A stretch of DNA of 64,000 bases. Origin: Acholoe squamosa. Taxonomy: Eukaryota > Annelida > Polychaeta > Phyllodocida > Polynoidae. The notes under the pieces were generated by a model. The model was not told where the DNA came from. It ran no database searches and worked only from the letters and a program-made list of their open reading frames with translations. The DNA lies in the NCBI GenBank assembly GCA_949317995.1, contig OX439049.1, positions 11,013,395 through 11,077,394 of the forward strand. The letters run 5' to 3'. Below, in pieces: positions 30,701-42,960 of the stretch. The number at the start of each line of letters is the position of its first letter. Position 1 is the first letter of the stretch. Both the position numbers and the translations under genes were made by a program.

Positions 30701-33700
30701 CGTTCACTTGAGTAAAAAGAGATGGTTTTGAAAATGCATAGACATCTGAAGGGGTGACACAGAACAGGAAATGACTACAATTAAATGGTGGGGTTCAATG
30801 CTCACTTATTAGAAGTGAGTGAGTGAGTAATAGTTGTTTAACGCCATTTTGACAGCTAAGGTCATATTCATGGCACAAACTACTTTACACAATTTCACAG
30901 AGGAAAGTGTCAGTGCCCGCGCATATATGCACCACACACATCCAGAGGGGATAGGAAAGAGGAGATTTAGATTCTTTTAAATGGTCTAGGGAGGACTTAC
31001 CTAAAGTAAGGGTGTGGCTTATGGATAAAACCCAGCGTACCAGTAAGAATTTGCAGAAAAGAGATACTCACAGCAGCATTGAAGCCTTTGAGGTTGGGTG
31101 TGAGGACGGGATAGTTGACGCCGGGCTTCCTACGGATACCCCGTAGTACCTCGTGGTGGTCCGACATCTGTTAATGACAACCGGAACATTTTAAAACCTG
31201 AATAGCAGAATAGGATTTAGATATTCTGTAACAGGGGTTCAGTTTGATGGGACTTTAGAGCCACATGCCTGCCTTAAATTCATTATGACTTATCAGACCT
31301 ACCATAAAGTCCTGTGGATAAGCAGCCACGGTTTAAATAGTGAACCAGACCCAGGTGGGTGGAGGGAGGGTGTAGGGTAAGGGTTAGATCTGACACAAAC
31401 CCAATATTTTCCCAACTGTTCCAGCATCAGGGAGGTCCAGGGGCCCCAGGGCCCCATAGCTTTTTGAATTTTTAAGATGCATTTATTAGGGAAAAGGTTT
31501 TCTATTTTAAATTTTGTTACCACCAACTCAGTGTGTTGTTTAGACACTGGTGCGGCTTAGATGTGGGAATTTACGGTACAAATAAGTACTGGTAGAAAAC
31601 AAAGTACTGGAGTGTTAATTATTCTAAATTTCTATTGTTTACGCTTTTCTATTGCTTAAGTTGATTGGTCATTACAAATTTATGAAAAATACTTTCTTTT
31701 TACAAATTTAGAACAAACCACTGTCGATTTTATCATAGGTTTATATAGGGAGAAAGAAAACACATATTTAAATCCTGATTTCACTTCCAGATGGGCCATG
31801 GGCATTCAATACAAATTATTTGTACCACAGTTGACAGAAGTCTCAGAGGACGAAAAATTAAAACCATCCACACCTCTAAACTACCTTGCTTCTACTGGCA
31901 CGGTTGCCATGCTCGCCTCACCTTATCAACTTCTGTTGATAGGCTGGTCTCCAGGGTGATCATTGTTACCAATAAACAATAATGCATCATCACCATGGCA
32001 CCACAGGCTTCCTGTGGGCCCCCAGGGGCCTGGAGATGGTTCACTCTCCAGGCCTGGGTGCTTAACTCCCAACATATGTTTGGAGTCTACTAGTGGCTTC
32101 GCCACTAGTTGGTGGGGGCAAAATCTTTGATAAGGGGTAAAATGTAAAGTGCCCCCCTGCCCCCCCCCCACTCACGCACCCACAGAAGGTTAGTGGCGCG
32201 AAATGTAGCCACGGCGTCTATCGTAGCCACGAAGCCTATTGTAGCAGCAGCGTCTATTGTAGCAACAGTGCCTAATGTAGCAACGCCAAACAATTTATCA
32301 GCACATTCTCTCGGAGGTTATTTCAGTGCATTTCTCTGGAAGTACTCATCAGATCTTAACGTTTAACCTATCAAATTGTAGGTTTCGAAGAGTACAATCC
32401 AGTTCTTAATTTATATAGCAGTTCCCTCTGTTAATAAAACTAAGAGAGGTGCCGATCTCTTTGGATCGAGATCCAAGATGGCGACCATTCATATACAAAA
32501 TAGAATTAGCCTCCCCAACGAGGCTATAAAATAGATTCACAAGAATATAATTGTAGGTCAATTCTGAGGTAAAACTTCAGATGCTATCAGGCAGACAATT
32601 CAGAACTTAGTTATGAAAATATACCTGGTAACATATCTAATTGCCAGGTCGAGTTAGCTGGCACTTTCCTACCTGCTTCACAGCCTGAAAATTTCACTTC
32701 ATCTGGTACCTCAAGGGTACTGCACTCTGAAGCAGCCAAAAATTTATCATTCATAAGCAGCGATCTAGTAACCCATTTTTATATATAGGGTAACTATCTT
32801 TTGACAGTATGGGTGGGAAAAGACCCAAGAAAAAAAAACAGTTGACAGAAGGAACAAATGAAACACATGATCTCTATATACAGACACATCTACTACATAA
32901 ACCAGGTTCTGGTATAAACAGGGGTGTGAAATGCCAAAATCCAAATTGTCTGAAGTGTAATATATGGCTTTTATTCTTAACTAGCATTCTAGGTATTGAA
33001 AGGGACACATTTATACCATCTAATAACAGTTTTTTTTATGCCCAATGTTAAATTTGCCATCAGGGTAGTGAAACATGCACCATTTATGAATGGGGTCAGA
33101 CATACAAAACGATGTCAGACCATCACCCCTCCCCTCATATATAAATGGTAAAATATTTTTTTCAGTGGATTTACACAGATCTCGGGAACTGTCGACTAAA
33201 ATCTTGGATTTCATACCCCTGTATAGAGGGCATATGGTGGTAACTACTGTTAGCATTAAACTCACCTGCGGCACCCATTTTGGTGAGACGAAGCTGGTAG
33301 CTTCCACCACGGACAGCCCGGTCTCCGAGAGCCGGTTTATCAACTCTATCTTCACATCTGTAGGCACCACTTTCTGCAAACAGGTAAAGGAAATTTTACA
33401 GACATAAAGACAAACTTTCTCTAGTTTCAAGGCCCTCATTATAATGATATTTCATTGTACATGTTTTAGAAACTATGTGGTTTTGAAATTCTATAGTCCA
33501 ACTAAGGAACTGAAGCCTATGTCAAATGTCAATTTTAAGAAATGTCCATGTCGTCACTTCCATCTTTCATCCCTGTCCTGGTCACTAGAATGACCATGTC
33601 CTTTGTCAACTTTAAGAAGAAAAAAAAGGCCATGTCACCCTGTCGATTTCAGGGGTCTAGACCCATCTTGTAAGACCTAACCAAGAAGCTCATCCACAGT

Positions 33701-33803
33701 CTTCTATTTTTAGATATATAAGATTCATACTCACTGGCTCATTCTGGAGCCCGTCCCGCGGTCCGACCTCTACTATTTTCACAAATGATGGTAATCCTGC
33801 TAT
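27624..33803 (-). CDS. HMGCL: hydroxymethylglutaryl-CoA lyase, exons 2-last
   Basis: Cleaves HMG-CoA to acetoacetate and acetyl-CoA in ketogenesis and leucine catabolism. Nine minus-strand exons join in frame to 300 residues: 33803-33735, 33373-33266, 31167-31072, 30560-30502, 30208-30119, 29734-29671, 29194-29006, 28233-28108 and 27725-27624 (TAG). Visible signatures: [16 protein letters not shown] (catalytic Arg-Asp), [86 protein letters not shown] (metal-binding His-x-His) and [14 protein letters not shown] (catalytic-loop Cys). Every junction has GT/AG ends and consistent phase, and no stop interrupts, so the gene should be functional. The length matches the mature enzyme. The C-terminus is ALSKL, a peroxisomal PTS1. 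The first exon with the start codon and mitochondrial peptide was not identified; it should lie above 33803. Confidence 0.96.
28372..28627. mobile_element. TA-target MITE in HMGCL intron
   Basis: Ends CCGTAATCTCCCGCGTATAA and CTACGCGGGAGATTACGG form inverted repeats flanked by TA on both sides. The interior repeats GGGGTGCGCCTTCTACGCG-type phrases. The last 10 bases are duplicated (GGAGATTACGG twice). Related by its end sequence to 58899-59121. Confidence 0.82.
29006..29194 (-). CDS. HMGCL: HMGCL exon with HCHDTYGQ metal site
   Basis: 189 bp, phase 0 at both ends. Contains [20 protein letters not shown] and [20 protein letters not shown]. This is the longest exon and the best single-exon identifier of the HMG-CoA lyase family. 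Confidence 0.96.
30812..30990. repeat. GTTTAACGCCATTT dispersed repeat, copy 2
   Basis: GTGAGTGAGTGAGTAATAG, then TTGTTTAACGCCATTTTGAC and GACAGCTAAGGTCATATTCA, then GGGGATAGGAAAGAGGAG. About 90% alike to 1937-2125 over 170 bp. SINE-like in size; no clear Pol III boxes or A-tail seen. Confidence 0.75.
33548..33665 (+). repeat. dispersed CATGTC/GATTTTAAGAAAA repeat, copy 2
   Basis: Contains GTCCATGTCG, CTTTAAGAAGAAAAAAAAGG and CACCCTGTCGATTTCAGGGG ending GGTCTAGACCC, matching the family at 7718, 56490, 57045 and 59665. It lies in an HMGCL intron. Confidence 0.55.
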
Positions 33804-34980
33804 CTGTAAAAAAAAATATTTATAAATGGCCATGAGTACCAATACCTTCATTAATGTCATATCCAACTCCTTATGATATCTCATTAATAAAGGTCAATTT
33901 AAGCAGCAGAATCTTCATGTCACCTCGCCGCCAATCGACACTTGGCATTTTATTTTCCTTCCTTAAGACGAAATGTTTTGAGGGAAGTGTCTGCGAAACG
34001 GGGATGGAGGGTGGGGGGGGGGCACTTCAATAAACCTACCAAAGTGGTGGGTTGACTAAAAGGGGAAGTTTTTATAACTAAAACTGAAGAGTAGGATTCC
34101 CGGGTAGGATTGACTTCAGCATGTAGCATGTAGCAATATCTGATGCGTGCACGCGTGGGTCTGCGGGGCGGGAAACGCGCTATGTTTGTCTTTAGCTTTA
34201 GGGTGTATATCAAACTCTATTTGCTTTAACCTTGCTGTACAGAGGGTACGATGCCTCATGGCTCCATTCTTATTTGCGGGTATGATGCACCAACACAGTG
34301 CCTGTAAGTAACCGGTTTGTTTCAGGTAACCCGACCCTACCAAAACAGGGTGGTCCCTAGAACTTTTTCTCCAATATCTAAAGAAAATATAGGTTTTTGG
34401 TCAGGTTTTCAGTCAATTTAGTCATCCCAGAGTCACCATCAGTTTTAACCCTTAGGCTTACTGTCAGACGCTGGAGACACCCTGACATAATCAATCATTT
34501 TGCTATTTGGAGTTCTCTTTTAAAAAGTCCTAGATAGGCCTATACTATTTCACTCTTCATCTGATTGGTAAACCTACAGACCCTGTAGGCTGATATTGTG
34601 CTCATTACAGGTATGACCCACGTGTGTATTACCCTCACTGGGCCTGCACCACGTGGGTCTGTCCTAGTCTAGTATTTCTCTTTGTTGGGTTTTACCTAGG
34701 CCTAGATCGTTTTGGTCTAGTGTCGAATCAATTGGGAAGGTCTGGTGGGAAGGTCTTATATTCAATGCATTGATATTGTCCTACTCTGTGACTAGACCCC
34801 TGTATGTGCTAGGGTAGCCACGTGCTTCTGTCCTGCTGTTAGATACATGTAAAGTACATATATAAATATCATTGTGGTGTATTTGGAGGTGTTGAAACAG
34901 AAATCCACCTGGCCACCCCCATGTCCCTGTCACCACGTGTCTGCTAGGTCTAGTCTCCCTGATACATGTTTTATATGCTT
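33804..34980. other. no supported gene (HMGCL first intron or upstream)
   Basis: Should contain or lead to HMGCL exon 1, but no ATG-plus-targeting-peptide exon with a fitting donor was convincing. A palindromic CCCACGTG pair occurs at about 34617 and 34650. Confidence 0.4.
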
Positions 34981-34984
34981 GTGC

Positions 34985-35575
34985 CGTTATTTGAATCAAT
35001 TAAGGGTCTGTTCAGTGGGTGATCATGTTTATATACAGAACTTGCTGGGTAATCATCCCAAACTCTGGGAGCGCACAGGTGTAGTGATTGAGGGTCACCA
35101 GTTCCATCAGTATGCCGTCCGCATGGATGGCTCAGGGCAGGTGACCCTACGCAACCCTCAGCATCTTCGCAAGTTCACCCCGTTTCACACACCCACCAGC
35201 TCACATCCCTTGTTAGCTCACAGCCCAACAGTGTCTGCGCCAACCATGCCCACTGACTCGGCTTTGGAACCCCCTAATACTGCTTTATTAGATCCCACAC
35301 CGCCTATGTCTATGTCCGGGGACGAGCCAGGGATGGATCAGCCATCCATGGATCCAGTGCCACTGCCTGCTCCTAGCTCTGCACAGGCCCCAGAGTCCTT
35401 GGGTCAGGAACCCTCAGCTGACGACAGTGCTCCGCCAACAACTGCAGGGCGTCCCACCTTGCCAAGAGCCCTCTCTCGCCTACAGCCTCATAACAGGGCT
35501 GGTGCCAGGGAGCTCCTACCTGCCACTCGGCGAGGGCGACGTGGACATACGCAGGATTGTGAAGAGACTGCTTAA
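34985..35575 (+). pseudogene. Ty3/Gypsy-type integrase C-terminal remnant
   Basis: The open frame contains SVGDHVYIQNLLGNHPKLWE, then RTGVVIEGHQFHQYAVRMDG and SGQVTLRNPQHLRKFTP. This GDxVxIQN...W.RTG.VVE...YxVRxDGSG...RN..FLR pattern is the C-terminal part of integrase in many animal Ty3/Gypsy retrotransposons. It is followed by a Pro/Ser-rich tail and a TAA at 35573. Reverse transcriptase and the integrase core are missing upstream, so it is a 5'-truncated relic. A purine tract AGGGGGAG follows at 35641. Confidence 0.8.
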
Positions 35576-36392
35576 CTGTGCAACACTGACATTTTTGCCT
35601 GCTTTCAATTTTTTATCGTACCCTCAAGAACTTGCTTCCCAGGGGGAGATAACTAACCATTCTTGTATACATGTGTTGCAGGTAGCAGTCATCCTTTTCC
35701 ACACCCCTCCTGGTCATATCGACAGGGGGAGGAGAGCGATATTCAAAGAACTGGACATTATTTTATTTCATGGAAAATTGTACAAGCAACCACCATATCT
35801 TCTTCCTGTGTTCTTGGTTTTCCTATTCATGTATTATGTACATCTGTTCACTTATGTGCTTGTCGTCGAGATGATCTATGTCGATGTGTTGGAAAAGGAT
35901 TTCACCCTTTGGAATAAAAAGGAAGATGAAGATACTCATTTAAGCATGACTGCTCTGTGTGCACCATCACCTTCTGTCCCCACTAAAGTATTCCGGGGTC
36001 CCCTTAGTCAGAAGACCCAGGTGCCTAGGGGTGAGCAAAAATTATGTGCTGTGCTCGCTTTCCTTCTTGACATTTAGGTCTGTTACGATCCCAAACAATA
36101 GCTTTTTTGGGTTCTGGTCTCGGTAATGGTTTGAGAGTTCAGGAGTCTGTAAAGTGTGGCTGGCCCCCTTTTCAATTTCCCTCTTTATACTGATAGCATC
36201 CCCAGATAATAAGCTAGGTCTTGGTATTATCAGATAAATAACTGGTACTACCTGGAATTACTGGCTGGTCATAATCTATCACCTCTGTGACTTTTGAACC
36301 ATCCACTATTGTTGTGTAGATTCCCAATGCAGCCAACAGGTGGCCAAACTGAGTATAGTGCCACCTTGTGAGGTGTTGGAAAACTGATACAT

Positions 36393-36633
36393 GGGTCATT
36401 CCATTATAAATGGACAGATTCTAAGAACTTTCCCCGTATGACCCCCTCAGATCTGGATAATTTGCCTTCTATGTTGAGATGTATATGTGTTATGACCACA
36501 GCAAAATTGTAGCCTCCAACTCCCATATATACAGAAACCTATATACATCTCAATATAGAAGGCAAATTATCCAGATCTGAGGTGGTCATGTGGGGACCAC
36601 TTGTTGAAATACTGTGAAATGACCCATATGCAA
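36393..36633. mobile_element. foldback MITE with ATGGGTCATT ends
   Basis: Outer ends ATGGGTCATTCCA / AATGACCCAT; inner arms CAGATCTGGATAATTTGCC and GGCAAATTATCCAGATCTG, extending through TTCTATGTTGAGATGTATAT. About 240 bp. Target duplication not resolved. Confidence 0.82.
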
Positions 36634-37104
36634 ATAAGGCACAGAGGAGGTATGTTGTGATATGAGTTCTACTTCCAGTTCCTGTGGTGGAGACTTTGAA
36701 AATGCAATTCTGAACACTTCCTCAAGAAACCTGCCTGAAATTCAAGTATTCATGCTAGATATTCATTACAGGACTATGGAGATATAGAGGATTGTTTCAG
36801 GATGTATATTAGGGTTAGCATTATAAGAGTTCATGCTGCCATTCCTGAGTTTGGAAAGTGTAAAGTGTAAAAGGTAGGCCTATCTTGACCTGTGACACCA
36901 CCAGCAGGCTGGAATGAGCGCAGGATTGCACACCTTAACTGGGTAATAACTTTCGGGCTTTGGCTTACTCATACTGGAGGGCAAGGCAGAGATCATCAAA
37001 GAACTGTAGATCTTGCTGCCTGACTGGACCAGATAACGCCTTAATCGCCAATGTGGAACTAATGGACATCAGAACATCACCACAGATCAAGAGCCATCAA
37101 GAGA

Positions 37105-37160
37105 AAACAGGGGGAGTGTGAGGATTTACTCCCCGGGGATTTAGTTTACAGTACCAGTGG
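37105..37160 (+). mobile_element. candidate polypurine tract and 3' LTR start
   Basis: GAAAACAGGGGGAG is followed directly by TGTGAGGATTTACTCCCCGG, the usual arrangement of a polypurine tract abutting an LTR that begins with TG. It lies 1.5 kb after the integrase remnant. The LTR end (CA) and its 5' partner were not found, so this is tentative. Confidence 0.45.
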
Positions 37161-37834
37161 CTGCAGCACCCCCTAGGCTAGGAGCGGCCACAGGGGACAC
37201 ACAGGAGTTGTCCCCTGTGAGCAGGACTGGGTTACTCCATAGACACTCTGAGGGAACCTCAGAGACCAAAGGTGTCTATTGGGAGTCTATTTACTCTGCC
37301 AGATTGGTTGAGTGCCCAGTTCTCACAGAAGTACTTACTGTCAGGTCAAATGCTTCCACCAACACTTCCCTCAATGCATATCCAAATGTTCTCAATGCAC
37401 AAAGCACTTGAAATACACACAGCAATTTATAATCCAGGTTGTTTCTAAAACTGCTTTCTTCAGTAAACAGCATGCCCTTCCATGTTGGAGACTGCACTCT
37501 GAACATAAACATGCCTGATTTATTGGAAATGTTTCATGCTTCAACCACTTTAAAGGGGCCCTGGCATGGTAATGCATGCCCGCATTAAAAAGTCATGTGC
37601 TCACCCCTTGACCAATCAGGGCGTCGTGATTTTTCCGCTGGTTCCCACGATTTTATGATCGTTGTTTGAATCGGTACCCATGTTGTTAATTTCCCATGCC
37701 AGCCCCTCTTTAAAGGCGCTCTGAATCGAGGACCTACGTCCGCCGACGTTAGCACTGTGGCGGACGTAAGTAGTATAATAGATGGTCTTTTCTGAATATT
37801 ATCCAGAAAAGACCATCATATTTGGATTATCCAG

Positions 37835-38172
37835 AGAAGACCTCCTATTTTTAGATTATTTATAAAAGAGGTCGTTTATAGATATATTTAATTTATCTAT
37901 AAAAGAGGTCGTTTATAGATATATTTAGATTATTTATAAAAGAGGTCGTTTATAGATATATTTAATTTATCTATAAAAGAGGTCGTTTATAGATATATTT
38001 AGATTATTTATAAAAGAGGTCGTTTATAGATATATTTAATTTATCTATAAAAGAGGTCGTTTATAGATATATTTAGATTATTTATAAAAGAGGTTGTTTA
38101 TAGATATATTTAGATTATTTATAAAAGAGGTCATCTATAAATATATCTATAAAAGAGATCGTTTATAGATAT
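37835..38172. repeat. 37-bp minisatellite
   Basis: About nine units of GTCGTTTATAGATATATTTA followed by ATTTATAAAAGAG, alternating two subtypes (with ATTTATC or GATTATTT). It opens with GAAAAGACCATC phrases at 37790-37830 and ends in a (TA)n run (38179-38209). Confidence 0.93.
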
Positions 38173-38181
38173 ATATATTTA

Positions 38182-38209
<28 letters not shown>

Positions 38210-38214
<5 letters not shown>

Positions 38215-39350
38215 GATTAACATCTCCTTGTGCTTTTAATTAGTTCTTTTAAATGCCTCCAGATGGGAGAGCTATCTATGTAGTTATAGTTCTTATAGAT
38301 CCCTCCAGATGGGAGGACGTGTAGCAGCAGTGTCATCATGATGCTTTGCTCTTAAATGATAGGCAAAAGGGATTTAAGATAGTTCTTATATGTCCCTCCA
38401 GATGGGATGACATGCAGTACCAGTATCATCATGATGCTCTGCTCTAAAATGAAGTGCAATCACAATCCCATCACAGTGAGCAGCTTATAATAAAGTTATG
38501 AGCAGAAGGGATTTAAGCTGCTCACTATGTAATTATAGTGTTATCACAATGCTCTGTTTTAAAATGAAGTGTTTAGAGCAACTATAACGAGCAGCTTATA
38601 ATAAAGCCATGGGCAAAAGGGAAAAGTACATGTTACAATCTAAAATGTGAATTATATTAAATATTGATACACACTGAGGAGGCTGTTTCCCCTAAGGGCA
38701 AAGCTTGAGAGGGAGACCTGCGAAGACTAAGAGAGTCAGGTAAAGCCTAAGAGAGAGATGGGTAGAGCTTTTACTCAAGGTTGATCGGTTTATATAACAT
38801 TGAGAACCTTTTCACCCAGACCTATGCATGGAACAGGCTTACATACAGAGCCTGACCTATACATGAGTATTTGACATAACGGTCCCATTTATGTTTCTCA
38901 TCTAGCTTTCTATGTTGGCTGTGTAGGGGTGTTAGTATGTTTGTGTGAGAAGGAGAGGAGCGGCATGAGTTACTCTCTTGACTTTTTAGATATGGGTTGT
39001 GGCCATACACATATCAAAATGAAGTGCTCGCTATATAGTTGCAGTGAGCAGCTTATACAGAGTTTTAGCTGCTCACTGTAAAAGGCTAGCTATAGTTTGC
39101 TGTTTATGTATTAGCATTCAAATATGATTTGCTAGTCCGTTTGATTTGATACATTGTAACCGTCATTGTTTAGCCTGCAACCATAAGGGATAGACTATCC
39201 AGTTTTTACTGTGTAGAGCTAAAAACGAGCTAGCTGTGTTTTTACTAGACCACTTGTTATCTGGATGAAACCAGTTAGCTTTTACGTCTTAAGTAAAATG
39301 TCCATCTACTACGCAAAGACAATACATGTATTATGTTAATATAGCTTATA
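38210..39350. repeat. diverged local repeats, no gene
   Basis: Several loose repeats of CCCTCCAGATGGGA, GCAGTATCATCATGATGCT and GAGCAGCTTATAATAAAG. No credible coding exon. The phrase GTTAGTATGTTTGTGTGAGA at 38931 recurs at 39731. Confidence 0.6.
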
Positions 39351-39354
39351 AAAA

Positions 39355-39570
39355 TAGGAACTACGCAGTGTAAATACATGTATTATGTTAATATGCCTGA
39401 CAAAAACAGGAACTACGCAGTAAGAATGCATGTATTATGCTAATATACCTGACAAAAACAGGAAATACGCAGTGTAAATACATGTATTATGTTAATATGC
39501 CTTACAAAAACAGGAACTACGCAGTAAGAATGCATGTATTATGCTAATATACTTGACAAAAACAGGGTGG
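39355..39570. repeat. 52-bp tandem repeat, about 4 units
   Basis: Units of AACTACGCAGTGTAAATACA + TGTATTATGTTAATATGCC + TGACAAAAACAGG alternate with an AAGAATGC variant, i.e. a 104-bp dimer. Confidence 0.92.
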
Positions 39571-39781
39571 GAAAATCTTATTCTTATTGCGCAGTTAGGT
39601 TAGAATAAGGCACTGCGTAGTTATTTTTTAACCTGACTTTTTATCTGTGGTAAAAAGGTGCACTGTAAATAGTAGCTCCATGGTGGCTATGTCACTGAGT
39701 CACACGGTTCCAAGCCTGCTGTGTATGTGTGTTAGTATGTTTGTGTGAGAAGGAGAGGAGCAGCATGAGTTACGTTCTGCA

Positions 39782-40000
39782 TATGTTATGCCGTATATGG
39801 TTTTCTACGTCTTACTTTTTACGCCTTATAAGGAAGAGAATATATTATGTTGATATGTTATGCCGTATATGGTTTTCTACATCTTACTTTTTACGCCTTA
39901 TAAGGAAGAGAATATATTATGTTGATATGTTATGCCGTATATGGTTTTCTACGTCTTACTTTTTACGCCTTATAAGGAAGAGAATATATTATGTTGATGC
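39782..40000. repeat. 72-bp tandem repeat, 3 units
   Basis: Three nearly identical 72-bp units (ATGTTATGCCGTATATGG ... AGAGAATATATTATGTTGAT). Because 72 is a multiple of three an open frame runs through them (MLCRIWFSTSYFLRLIRKRI repeated). No other support for translation. Confidence 0.92.
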
Positions 40001-41567
40001 AGAGCTGGACTTAGAAAGTTTTAGAAAGGCTTCTGTTTGGATACTTTGGATCTCAGAGAGGTTTTCTCTCTGCTTTGGAAAGTTTCTTTTTCTTTTATGA
40101 TACTTAATTACTTTGAATTTGCTGAGACAAATTTTAGATTATAAATTTTTGGACTGAAATTTACTTCAATCTATTAATGCAGTGCATTTTGATACTTGTA
40201 TTTTGCCGTTTTAGTCATTTTAACATACAAGGACTAGAGATAGATGCTGGACTATATAAAATAAAATGTAGCCCCCGAGTTGTCCTTTAAGAAGAAAAAA
40301 TCAGCTTGAAAATCGGTTGGTAAACAAACTCAGAATCATGCAAAACGTGAATGGAGCTAAACTCAACTTTTCTCCTAGAAAAGCTTGATATAGACACACA
40401 ATTACATTAAACGAATTGTGTGTCTAATACCCTTAAACATGTACAAGAAGAAATTGCATTGATTGGTCCATAGACAAAGTGAGAAGCAGTCCAAGACTGC
40501 ATTTTGTTTACACTCGTTTTTCTCACTATAAGCTGCATTGCAACTCATGAGTAACTCATAACAGTTTTTTAATAATGCCTACAAAGAGGGCAGTATCATA
40601 GATAGGACAGAGGTTTCATGGTAGGTCCCTCCTCCTCCTGTATGGATACTCCTGGTACTAATGGGAAACACAGACAGCTGCAGCCAGAGGACTCACTTTG
40701 TTACTGTAAACACTAGCTCTGCCACTCGTGTGTAACTAGGTTACTGGTGTGAGCAGGGCTATCTAGTAGTAGTAATACACAGGACTAGCAGAGATACATA
40801 GACACACATACAGGTTTGTATATCTCTAACAATGCTGTCTTGCACATAGGATAACACAGAGGTAGAGATACTTTAAAAGACTCTAACAATACATACATGC
40901 ACACATTATTACAGATTGGAGATGGTAGCCATCTATAGCTTATATAGCAGGGATGATGGGTGGAGTAGGAACCCTTCAGCAATGATCCAGCACAGAGAGC
41001 TATAGGGACTATTCTACTGTGATGCATGGAATAAAGGTCTAAAGTGAAAATTTTGGAACAAAAACAATGTTTCCTATCCCTCTATGAGCTAGCTGAAAAG
41101 AAATTGCGCAGTTTGTAATTGAAAATTCCATTGCTGAAAGGAACTGCATAGTTATAATATAGTAATAAAAAATTACTATACAGTGTTATAGCATACACTG
41201 TATGCTTTGTTTTCATGAGTAACTCACATGAGTTTTTTATTATGATACTTATAGAGACAAGTATTATGGAAAGGTGCAGAGAGCTGCAGGATTGTTCCTA
41301 TGAACCCCACCAGATGGAAGATGAGTAGCATAATGGTACACTGTATGCTTTGGTTTCATGAGTTGCTCACACGAGTTTTTTATTATAGCATTCAAAGAGA
41401 CAAGCTACATTGAAAGGTGCAGAGAGCTGCAGGATGGTTTCTATGAATCTCACCAGATGGAAGTGTGCTTCAGGAAAATTCCATGATGTAATGCATATAT
41501 TATGTTAAGGGTACTAAGGAGTCCCGCCTATTCTGCATAGCTTACATGGCTCCTCCTCTTTTGGGTC

Positions 41568-41700
41568 TATATAAGGTACATGGACACCGCCTCTTCTGCA
41601 TAGATTATATGGCTCCTCCTCTTTTGGACCTATAAAAGGTACATGGACACTGAGCACTTGGGCATTAGGCACTTGGGAGCAGCATTTGCAAAGTGAGTCT
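41568..41700 (+). promoter_or_regulatory. tandem TATA-box promoter-like segments
   Basis: Two direct copies of a roughly 65-bp block end in TATATAAGGTACATGGACAC (41568) and TATAAAAGGTACATGGACAC (41631). About 60 bp after the second TATA a GTGAGT donor-like site follows GCATTTGCAAA (41693). The layout resembles a core promoter plus short first exon. Transcription is unproven. Confidence 0.4.
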
Positions 41701-41859
41701 GTTTCTATGTTCTGATAGATAAAAGCTTTTGGTGCTTTAGATCTCAGAGGAGTTTTCTCTGTTAGACTTAGCTGTAGGTTTGAGGCATAGGTATTAAGTT
41801 AGGTAAAAGCAAACTGTTAGACTTAGCTGTAGGCTTGGGGCTTGGAGGTAAATGCAGAG

Positions 41860-42960
41860 CTGGACTTAGAAAGTTTTCTGTCTGGATACTTTGGATTTTA
41901 AACTGTTGGACTCCATGAACATTTATGAAAGCTTAGGCTAGGTATTTATTGCTTAAGTTTTTCATGGATTTGATGGTCTAAGAAAATGTTTCTGTCACCT
42001 TTGTAGACATTTCTCTCGCCTTAGAGAAGTTTTCATGGCATATTGTTTTATTTTAATTTAAGTGCCCTGAGAGATTTTGAGAGTAAATAATCAGTTGGAC
42101 ATTTTTGTAAGCTTAGGCTGGGTATTTATTGTATGACTTTCTTCAGATTTAATAGTTTCAGAAAATGTTTGCTACTTTGAATTTAATAGTTTGAAAGTTT
42201 CCGATAGTAAATGCTCACTTGGAAATTTTTCTCAACATAGGCTAGGTTTCTGCCACCTTTACAAAAATGCCTCTGGGTGTAGAAAAGTATAAATGCAGAG
42301 CTGGACTTAGAAAGTTTTAGAAAGGCTTTTGTTTGGATACTTTGAATCTCAGAGAGGTTTTCTCTCTGCTTTGAAAAGTTTCTATTTATTTCATGATACT
42401 TATTTACTTTGAATATGCTGAGAAAGATTTTAGATTATAAATTTTTGGACTGAAATTTGATTGGTCTTTCTTGGTAGGAGTCCCACCTCTTCTGCTCAGC
42501 CATTGGTCCTCCACAGCATATTATGTTTATTTCGTGAAAATTCATTTTTAGAACTTTGAGTAGAGCTATATAAGGCGCAGGCTCTCAGTCTCACCCTGAC
42601 CACTAGAGGGAAACTTCAGCAAGGTAAAGTTGTTTCTATATTTTGACTTAGGAAGTTTTAGAAGTGTTTCTGTTTGGACAATTTATATCTTAGAAAGGTT
42701 TTCTCAGTTAGACTTAACTGTAGGCTTGAGGCTTGGAGTTAAATGCAAAGCTGGACTTAGAAAGTTTTCTGTCTGGATACTTTGGATTTTAAACTGTTGG
42801 ACTCCATGAACATTTATGAAAGCTTAGGCTAGGTATTTATTGCTTAAGTTTTTCATGGATTTGATGATCTAAGAAAATGTTTCTGTCACCTTTGTAGAAA
42901 TTTCTCTCGCCTTAGAGAAGTTTTCATGCCATATTGTTTTATTTTAATTTAAGTGCCCTG
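41860..42960. repeat. nested direct duplications
   Basis: The segment from GCAGAGCTGGACTTAGAAAG through GGCTAGGTATTTATTGCTTA and the ATTTCTCTCGCCTTAGAGAA phrase at about 41850-42110 recurs at about 42745-42990. Shorter relatives (GCAGAGCTGGACTTAG) occur at 40000 and 42295. Non-coding. Confidence 0.8.
42567..42611 (+). promoter_or_regulatory. TATA-box promoter-like segment
   Basis: TATATAAGGCGCAGG is followed within 40 bp by CTCACCCTGACCACTAGAGG and then a donor-like CAGCAAG/GTAAAG. CCACTAGAGGG also resembles the CTCF core. Same TATA-short exon-donor plan as 41568-41700. Confidence 0.35.

Noticed and set aside
33090..33407. Plus-strand open frame opposite an HMGCL exon
   Set aside because: Antisense shadow of the exon at 33266-33373, which matches HMG-CoA lyase with correct splice sites.
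35427..36077. Second + strand open frame (about 216 codons) downstream of the integrase remnant
   Set aside because: Overlaps the integrase tail in another frame, lacks recognisable domains and looks like untranslated retrotransposon sequence. An envelope-like reading frame was considered but no signal peptide or fusion features were seen.
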